From Clostridiales bacterium UBA6330 (GTDB lineage Bacteria; Bacillota; Clostridia; Oscillospirales; CAG-272), in NCBI GenBank assembly GCA_002438075.1, contig DJSQ01000234.1, positions 1 through 27,928 on the forward strand: a stretch of 27,928 nucleotides of DNA, in the 5' to 3' direction. The position numbers were made by a program, and so were the translations under genes. The notes under the pieces were generated by a model that was given only the letters and a program-made list of their open reading frames with translations, was not told the DNA's origin and searched no databases. The number at the start of each line of letters is the position of its first letter. Position 1 is the stretch's first letter. Below, in pieces: positions 23,524-27,928 of the stretch.

Positions 23524-23562
23524 CAAAAATATGAATTTTTCACGCATTCCGACAAAAAAGCG

Positions 23563-24579
23563 TTATCTGCCGTGCGGCCCTTTGTTTTCCAGCTCTGCCA
23601 GCGGGTTTTGTGACATGGCATCCTCCATTTCCCGACTGCTGACATGGGTGTAAATCTGCGTGGTGTTGAGCTGCTCGTGCCCGAGAATATCCTTCAGCAC
23701 CCGCACGTCCACCTTGCCCGACTGATACATCAGCGTTGCCGCTGTGTGCCGTAGCTTATGTACCGAATAATGCTTGGATTCCAGCCCCGCACGCTTCAGG
23801 TAGCGGTAGACCATTGCCTGCACCGTTTTCACATTGATGCGCACGTTCAGACGGCTGAGGAACAGCGCCTTGTCGGTTATGGCGCTGTACGCCTCGCTTT
23901 TGCGGAGCTTCAGATGGTCGGAGAGCGCCGCGCGGCAGGCATCGTTGAGGTAAATGACGCGCTCCTTGCTTCCTTTACCCGTGACCCGCAGGGAGCGCAG
24001 GTCATCGTCAAGGTCTGTCAGATTGATTCCGCAAAGCTCGGAAACACGCATTCCGCAGTTGAGAAACAGGGTCAGAATCGCATAATCGCGGATGCGGTTC
24101 GGCGAGTCCGTATCGGTCCGCACCGCATCGAGCAGACGGAGCGCCTCGTCCAGCGACAGCACCTTCGGCAGGGTCTTTTGCGCCTTCGGGGAGTCAATGT
24201 CAACGGTCGGGTTTTCGGTCAGGTAGTGGCGCTTGGAGACCAGATACTTATAAAGTGAACGGATGGAGGCGAGCTTGCGCGCACGCGCGGACCAGTGGTT
24301 GTTCCGCACGGTCCCCGTGTAGAACAGGAATTGGTAAATGTCGTCCTGCGTAATCTCCCGCAGGCGGTCCAGACCCACCGTGCTGACATCCACTTGATAG
24401 AATTCGGCGGATTCAAGCGAGATATCGAGGTCGCGGGAGATGAGAAAGCGGAAAAAGGTGCGCAGGTCGAGCAGGTATTCGTCAACCGTCTTTTGCGAAC
24501 AGCCCTGAATGGACAGCTTATAGGAGGCATATTCCCGAATCAGCGGGGAAAATTCCTTAACCGAAACCAACCGCGGCAC
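23563..24579 (-). CDS. XerC/XerD-type tyrosine recombinase
   Basis: The 338-aa protein has an N-terminal SAM-like core-binding domain (about 10-125) and a catalytic domain with the full set of residues: Arg in LNCGMRVSELCG, Lys in GKGSKERVIYL, His-x-x-Arg in HKLRHTAATLM, His in LGHEQL and the nucleophile Tyr in TQIYTHV. The layout fits XerC/D enzymes that resolve chromosome dimers. I prefer a GTG start at 24579, 9 nt after GGAG; the ATG at 24588 abuts the ribosome binding site with no spacing. There is no excisionase, att repeat or phage gene nearby, so a housekeeping role is more likely than a mobile element. Confidence 0.85.
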   Translation of the reverse strand: MPRLVSVKEFSPLIREYASYKLSIQGCSQKTVDEYLLDLRTFFRFLISRDLDISLESAEFYQVDVSTVGLDRLREITQDDIYQFLFYTGTVRNNHWSARARKLASIRSLYKYLVSKRHYLTENPTVDIDSPKAQKTLPKVLSLDEALRLLDAVRTDTDSPNRIRDYAILTLFLNCGMRVSELCGINLTDLDDDLRSLRVTGKGSKERVIYLNDACRAALSDHLKLRKSEAYSAITDKALFLSRLNVRINVKTVQAMVYRYLKRAGLESKHYSVHKLRHTAATLMYQSGKVDVRVLKDILGHEQLNTTQIYTHVSSREMEDAMSQNPLAELENKGPHGR

Positions 24580-24612
24580 CGCACCCATCTCCTTTCGTGT
24601 AGAACTACTATT

Positions 24613-24618
24613 ATTATA
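24613..24618 (-). promoter_or_regulatory. Probable -10 of the recombinase gene
   Basis: A perfect TATAAT is found on the minus strand about 34 nt before the GTG start. No good -35 is present at 16-18 nt. Confidence 0.4.
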
Positions 24619-24670
24619 CACCATATTTTAAGATTTTAGTTGATAAAGTGTAAATTATCGCCTGCGTGGG

Positions 24671-24699
24671 TTGAAAAGTACGAAGATTTCCGATATAAT
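24671..24699 (+). promoter_or_regulatory. Promoter of the 197-aa membrane protein gene
   Basis: TTGAAA (24671-24676) and TATAAT (24694-24699) are exactly 17 nt apart. The predicted start near 24706 gives a leader of about 26 nt. It diverges from the recombinase promoter within the same 150-bp gap. Confidence 0.75.
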
Positions 24700-24731
24700 A
24701 GCGATATCCTGATGCCGCTTTGAGAGGTTTT

Positions 24732-25325
24732 ATGAAAGAATTATTCAAAACAAGGTCTTATGAGATGGTGCGGATGTTCTTAAACCAGTTTGCCACCGCG
24801 ATTTTCGGGCTGGTGCTGGCGCTTGCCGCGGGACGCGCGGGGAGTGTGGCGCTTCGGAACGTCACAAGCGCGTGCGCCATCGTTTTTTATTTGTTTCTCC
24901 TCTATACCATGACGTGGGAGCTGGGCTTTGCGGACCGCGCCGCGGTGGAGTCGGGCAGAAAGCCCGCCAAGCCGTGGACGGGGGCTCTGCTGTCGGTTTG
25001 TGCGAACCTCATCAACTGGCTGTTGGCAATCTGCATCATGCTCGGCAACCTGCTCTCCGATGTTCCGTTTTTCTCGGGGCTGGGCGGCATTTCGGCAACG
25101 GTCAGCCATATTGTGGAGGGGATGTATACGGGGCTGTTGGCGAATTCCGTTGGCGGAAGCCCGTTGAATTCCTATTGGTGGCTCTATTTTCTGCTTCCGA
25201 TTCCCGCCATTGTCACCTGTGGCATCTCCTATTTCCTCGGACTGAAGGACATCAAGTTCACGGGGCTGTTCAACGTGCGGTATCCCGATTCGGACCGCGA
25301 TATCAAAAAGAAAAAGAAGAAATAA
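24732..25325 (+). CDS. Four-helix membrane protein of unknown function
   Basis: The 197-aa product is not one I can assign. It has about four hydrophobic segments: about 15-36 (NQFATAIFGLVLALAAG), 41-60, 83-103 (NLINWLLAICIMLGNLL) and 150-172 (YFLLPIPAIVTCGISYFLG). A glycine-rich extracytoplasmic loop lies between the last two. The C terminus ends in a run of lysines, consistent with a cytoplasmic tail. The ATG at 24732 follows GAGAGG by 5 nt. It is a single-gene unit with a clear promoter and a strong terminator. No catalytic motif is visible. Confidence 0.75.
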   Translation: MKELFKTRSYEMVRMFLNQFATAIFGLVLALAAGRAGSVALRNVTSACAIVFYLFLLYTMTWELGFADRAAVESGRKPAKPWTGALLSVCANLINWLLAICIMLGNLLSDVPFFSGLGGISATVSHIVEGMYTGLLANSVGGSPLNSYWWLYFLLPIPAIVTCGISYFLGLKDIKFTGLFNVRYPDSDRDIKKKKKK

Positions 25326-25366
25326 CAAAAAATCGGTCCCGCAGTCATCGGGACCGATTTTTTGTT
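25324..25366. terminator. Bidirectional terminator between the 197-aa protein and S1 genes
   Basis: An 18-bp perfect stem (25324-25341 with 25349-25366, 7-nt loop) has A-rich and T-rich flanks, so each strand ends in a U tract. It sits between convergent genes. Confidence 0.9.
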
Positions 25367-25376
25367 GGGGGACCGT

Positions 25377-26348
25377 CTATTCCTCGTTGCTTCCGAACAC
25401 GGTTTCCACCCTGCGCGGGCAGCGGGCGGGGGAGTAGACCCAACGGTCGAGATGCTTCACCCGCTCCGCGTCCACGAACAGGACCGGTGCTTTGGGCGGC
25501 ATCCGACAGGGGGCGGGGTCCACAACCACCAGCTTGACCTTCATGCGCTCGGGGTTGATGCTCTTGATGTAGACCGCAACCGCGTGCCCGATGAGCGCGC
25601 GCATGGCTTCCGTCTGCTCCTCGCCGCGCACCTCGGCAAGCCCCGCGAGGTTGGGGGCAAGCTCGATGAAAACGCCGTAGCTTTCCACGCTTCGGACGAT
25701 TCCCGTGACCGTCTGTCCCGCCGAAAAGCCCGCCGCGTTTTCCTCCCATGTGCCGAGCAGCTCGCGCAGGGTAACCGCAATTCTGCCGCTTTCGCGGTCC
25801 ACGCTGCGGACCGCAACGGGCAACAGCATTCCGACCGACAGGCGGTCGTGCGGATGGGAAATGCGCGAAACTGAGATGCAGTCCACCGAAAGCAGGGAGG
25901 AAACACCGCAGCCGATGTCGAGAAAAGCGCCGAACGGCTCCATGTGCGTCACTCTGCCGAGGATGATATCCCCCGCACAAAGCCGCATCAGATAGCGCTC
26001 CAGACAGTCCTTCTGCGCCGCGCGGCGGGAGAGAAGCGCAACCGTTTCCCCGTTCCGCTCGGTAAACGCCATGATTTTGACCGCCACGGACTTTCCCACG
26101 CGGGAAACCACCGCAATGTCCTTTCGGCTCTCCCCGGGGCGGCAAAAGACCGCTTCCTCGGGAAGGATGATTCCGCGCATACATCCCAGATCGACCTGCA
26201 AGCGCATTTCCCCGTCACAAACCGTTGCCACGCCCTCCACGGTTTCTCCCGTTTTCATGGCGCGCTCCAATCCGTTTCGTGATGCGAGCAGGTCGCGGTT
26301 CTCCTTTGTGTTCAGCAGCTCTCCTTCGGGCTTGAATCCGTTCTCCAT
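25377..26348 (-). CDS. S1-domain RNA-binding protein (three S1 repeats)
   Basis: The 323-aa protein carries three S1 OB-fold repeats. The first (about 35-105, GETVEGVATVCDGEMRLQVDLG) is diverged. The second (about 128-205, GDIILGRVTHMEPFGAFLDIG) and third (about 210-285, GQTVTGIVRSVESYGVFIELAPNLAGL) are canonical, with the G-x-V-x-x-x-x-x-(F/Y)-G-x-F-(I/L) core. It resembles the shortened ribosomal protein S1 homologues of Firmicutes, which bind mRNA or rRNA. Whether it is a true ribosomal S1 is unclear. The ATG at 26348 is preceded by AGGAGG. A much longer open frame extends upstream to 27335 but is antisense to the germination gene and has no S1-like content. Confidence 0.85.
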   Translation of the reverse strand: MENGFKPEGELLNTKENRDLLASRNGLERAMKTGETVEGVATVCDGEMRLQVDLGCMRGIILPEEAVFCRPGESRKDIAVVSRVGKSVAVKIMAFTERNGETVALLSRRAAQKDCLERYLMRLCAGDIILGRVTHMEPFGAFLDIGCGVSSLLSVDCISVSRISHPHDRLSVGMLLPVAVRSVDRESGRIAVTLRELLGTWEENAAGFSAGQTVTGIVRSVESYGVFIELAPNLAGLAEVRGEEQTEAMRALIGHAVAVYIKSINPERMKVKLVVVDPAPCRMPPKAPVLFVDAERVKHLDRWVYSPARCPRRVETVFGSNEE

Positions 26349-26394
26349 TGCCTTGAACCTCCTGTGTTTTTGTACCAGTCTATTCGTGCGTTGC

Positions 26395-26408
26395 GCGGAA
26401 TATTCCGC
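26395..26408. repeat. 14-bp perfect palindrome in the S1/germination gene gap
   Basis: GCGGAATATTCCGC reads identically on both strands, centred at 26401/26402. It lies between divergent genes and covers the proposed -35 of the germination gene. It could be a dimeric regulator site. Confidence 0.6.
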
Positions 26409-26427
26409 ATTCGTTCGGGGAATACTG
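26398..26427 (+). promoter_or_regulatory. Candidate sigma-G-type promoter of the germination gene
   Basis: GAATA (26398-26402), 18 nt, then AATACTG (26421-26427) resembles the forespore sigma-G pattern (GHATR, 18, CATNHTA): the -35 matches fully and the -10 five of seven. The leader would be short, about 14 nt. Germination proteins are normally forespore-expressed, which supports the call. Confidence 0.35.
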
Positions 26428-26447
26428 ACAAAAAAGGGGGCGGGAAC

Positions 26448-27905
26448 TTGGAGCTTGGCAAAAACTTTGCGGAAAATGTGCGGCAGGTGGACAACAGCCT
26501 GCGGGTACGGGAAAATTTTGACCTGATTAAAAAGGAGCTGACGGTTGGCGGGCGTGAGACGGCATTCTATTACCCCGACGGCATGGTGGACGGGGATGCG
26601 ATGGAAAAGCTGATGATTTACCTCCTGTCTCTGAAGCCCGACGTATGGAGCGGGTGCGTCGAGGATGCACAGCGCTTTACCGAAGGCTTTGCGAAAACGC
26701 ACCTGCCGTTTATCGAAACCGATGTCACGCGCGACACGGCGCAGATGCTGCGGTCGGTGCTGTCGGGCGCAGTGCTGATGCTGGCGGACGGCTTTGGGGA
26801 ATATGCGGTCATCATCGATGCGCGGACCTATCCCATGCGCTCGGTGGAGGAGCCCGAGACCGACCGCGTGATTCTCGGTGCGCGGGACGGCTTTACGGAA
26901 ACGCTGGTGCTGAACACCGCGCTGATTCGCCGCCGCGTGCGGGACCCCGCGCTGACCATGCGGTATGTATGTGTCGGGAGCGTCAGTCAGACCGATGTGG
27001 CAATCTGCTATCTGGACGGACGCGCGGATGCGGACTATGTCAAGCGGCTGGAAAAACGGCTCTCCTCGCTCCCCGCAAAGTCGTTGACGATGGGGCACGA
27101 ATCGCTGGCGGAGCTGTTGATTCCGAGCCGCTGGTATAACCCGTTCCCGAAAATCCGATACACCGAGCGTCCCGACACCGCTGCCGCACAGCTTTTGGAG
27201 GGGAATGTTCTGCTCCTGTGCGACAACTCGCCCGTGGTGATGATTCTGCCGACCTCGGTTTTCGATTTCTTGCAGGAGACGAACGACTTCTATCTGCCGC
27301 CGCTGACGGGGACCTATATCCGCCTGTTGCGGCACGTCATTTTCTGGGCAACGCTGTTTCTCACACCGCTCTGGCTTCTGTTTGTCAGGAATCCCGACCT
27401 GACCCCCGCATTCCTGCGCTTCTGTCTGCCTGCGGAGATGGGGAAAATTCCGATTCTCTGGCAGCTTCTTTTGGTAGAGCTGATTGTGGACGGCTTACGG
27501 ATGGCGTCCATGAACACGCCCGATATGCTTTCCAATTCGCTGTCCGTTGTGGGTGGGCTGATTCTCGGAGATTTTGCGGTTGAAATCGGCTGGCTGATTC
27601 CAGAGGTCATTGTATTCATGGCTTTCGTTGCCATCTCCAACTTCACGCAACGGAGCTATCAGCTCGGCTACGCTTTCAAATTCCTGCGCATCGCCCTGTT
27701 GCTCCTTGTTTGGTTTTTCGACGGAATCGGGCTCCTGCTCGGCTGTGTCGGCATCCTGCTCCTGCTTCTGACCAATCGGACCGTGGACGGCAAACGCTCC
27801 TATCTCTACCCGCTCCTCCCGTTCAACGGCAAAGCGCTCCTCTCTCTCTTCGTCCGTCTCAAGAAAACCACCACCCCCAAGCCGAGCGTTTGGGGAAAAG
27901 AGTAG
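26448..27905 (+). CDS. GerA/SpoVAF-family spore germination protein
   Basis: The 485-aa protein follows the GerA A-subunit plan. A large soluble N-terminal region (about 1-270) contains the family hallmark GARDGFTETLVLNTALIRRRVRDP near 150-172. About five membrane helices follow (about 295-450), including LLRHVIFWATLFLTPLWLLF and the SLSVVGGLILGDFAVEIGWLIPEVIV region. A-type subunits form ring-like, nutrient-gated channels in the spore inner membrane. The overall look, with FYYPDGMVDGDAMEKLM near the start, is closer to SpoVAF than to classical GerAA, but I cannot separate them by eye. The start is probably TTG at 26448, 7 nt after a GGGGG stretch; an upstream GTG at 26364 lacks a ribosome binding site. 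No B or C subunit gene is in the window, which ends 23 bases on. Confidence 0.85.
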   Translation: MELGKNFAENVRQVDNSLRVRENFDLIKKELTVGGRETAFYYPDGMVDGDAMEKLMIYLLSLKPDVWSGCVEDAQRFTEGFAKTHLPFIETDVTRDTAQMLRSVLSGAVLMLADGFGEYAVIIDARTYPMRSVEEPETDRVILGARDGFTETLVLNTALIRRRVRDPALTMRYVCVGSVSQTDVAICYLDGRADADYVKRLEKRLSSLPAKSLTMGHESLAELLIPSRWYNPFPKIRYTERPDTAAAQLLEGNVLLLCDNSPVVMILPTSVFDFLQETNDFYLPPLTGTYIRLLRHVIFWATLFLTPLWLLFVRNPDLTPAFLRFCLPAEMGKIPILWQLLLVELIVDGLRMASMNTPDMLSNSLSVVGGLILGDFAVEIGWLIPEVIVFMAFVAISNFTQRSYQLGYAFKFLRIALLLLVWFFDGIGLLLGCVGILLLLLTNRTVDGKRSYLYPLLPFNGKALLSLFVRLKKTTTPKPSVWGKE

Positions 27906-27910
27906 GGGGA

Positions 27911-27928
27911 GACCTCGGGGCTTTGCCC
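27911..27928 (+). other. Possible left half of a terminator, cut by the window end
   Basis: The last bases begin GACCTCGGGGC and end in CCC after a short T-rich loop, so a mirrored arm could follow outside the window. The same 11 bases open the terminator at 12434. The identity as a terminator is inferred only. Confidence 0.3.

Noticed and set aside
23563..24579. The tyrosine recombinase as the integrase of a mobile element
   Set aside because: It is flanked by ordinary chromosomal genes, with no excisionase, att repeats or phage genes. The only tRNA in the window is 17 kb away and its end is not duplicated nearby.
26369..26377. TGGTACAAA on the minus strand as the promoter of the S1 gene
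   Set aside because: Transcription would begin inside the AGGAGG ribosome binding site, and no -35 is present at a suitable distance.
26349..27335. Upstream extension of the S1-protein frame on the minus strand
   Set aside because: It is antisense to the GerA-family gene and carries no S1 repeat. The ATG at 26348 has an AGGAGG site.

Overview
The window looks like chromosomal DNA from a Gram-positive, endospore-forming member of the Clostridia, with GC-rich third codon positions. This is inferred from yqfC, yqfD and ylbJ sporulation genes, a GerA-family germination protein, the phoH-ybeY-era-recO gene order, mutS2 with a Smr domain, GGAGG ribosome binding sites and 17-bp-spaced promoters. 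I cannot assign a genus.

Layout. (1) 51-5937, minus strand: a TetR-type regulator, a 1,725-aa secreted modular protein (start overlapping the regulator's stop) and a 32-aa peptide gene form one apparent operon. (2) 6092-6303, minus: tRNA-Ser(UGA) with a strong promoter and two tandem terminators. (3) 6369-12461, plus: a phosphate module. It has a two-repeat PhoP-box-like site, a PstS lipoprotein whose halves are in swapped order, a fused PstC-PstA permease, PstB, then a PhoP/PhoR-type two-component pair with its own promoter. No phoU is present. (4) 12470-13591, minus: ylbJ, divergent from (5). (5) 13680-22161, plus: yqfC, yqfD, phoH, ybeY, an unrecognised membrane protein, era, recO, mutS2 and a YwaF/TMEM164-like membrane protein, tightly packed with several ATGA overlaps. 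(6) 22191-22640: secG with its own promoter, a structured leader and a 17-bp-stem terminator shared with the next gene. (7) 22639-24579, minus: an MscS-type channel and a XerC/D-type tyrosine recombinase. (8) 24671-25366, plus: an unrecognised 197-aa membrane protein. (9) 25377-26348, minus: a three-S1-domain RNA-binding protein. (10) 26398-27905, plus: a GerA/SpoVAF-like germination protein; the window ends inside what may be its terminator.

How it fits together. Region 3 is a complete phosphate sensing and uptake unit: PstS captures phosphate, PstCA plus PstB import it, and the kinase/regulator pair probably acts on the PhoP-like box before pstS. Region 5 joins ribosome maturation (ybeY, era, phoH) and DNA maintenance (recO, mutS2) genes to two mother-cell sporulation genes, as in many Firmicutes. 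Region 1 appears accessory: a surface or secreted factor under local TetR control.

The least ordinary items are the domain-swapped PstS, the PstCA fusion without PhoU, the 32-aa peptide beside the giant Cys-rich secreted protein, and the folded secG leader. All function calls come from reading the sequence; no database search was run.
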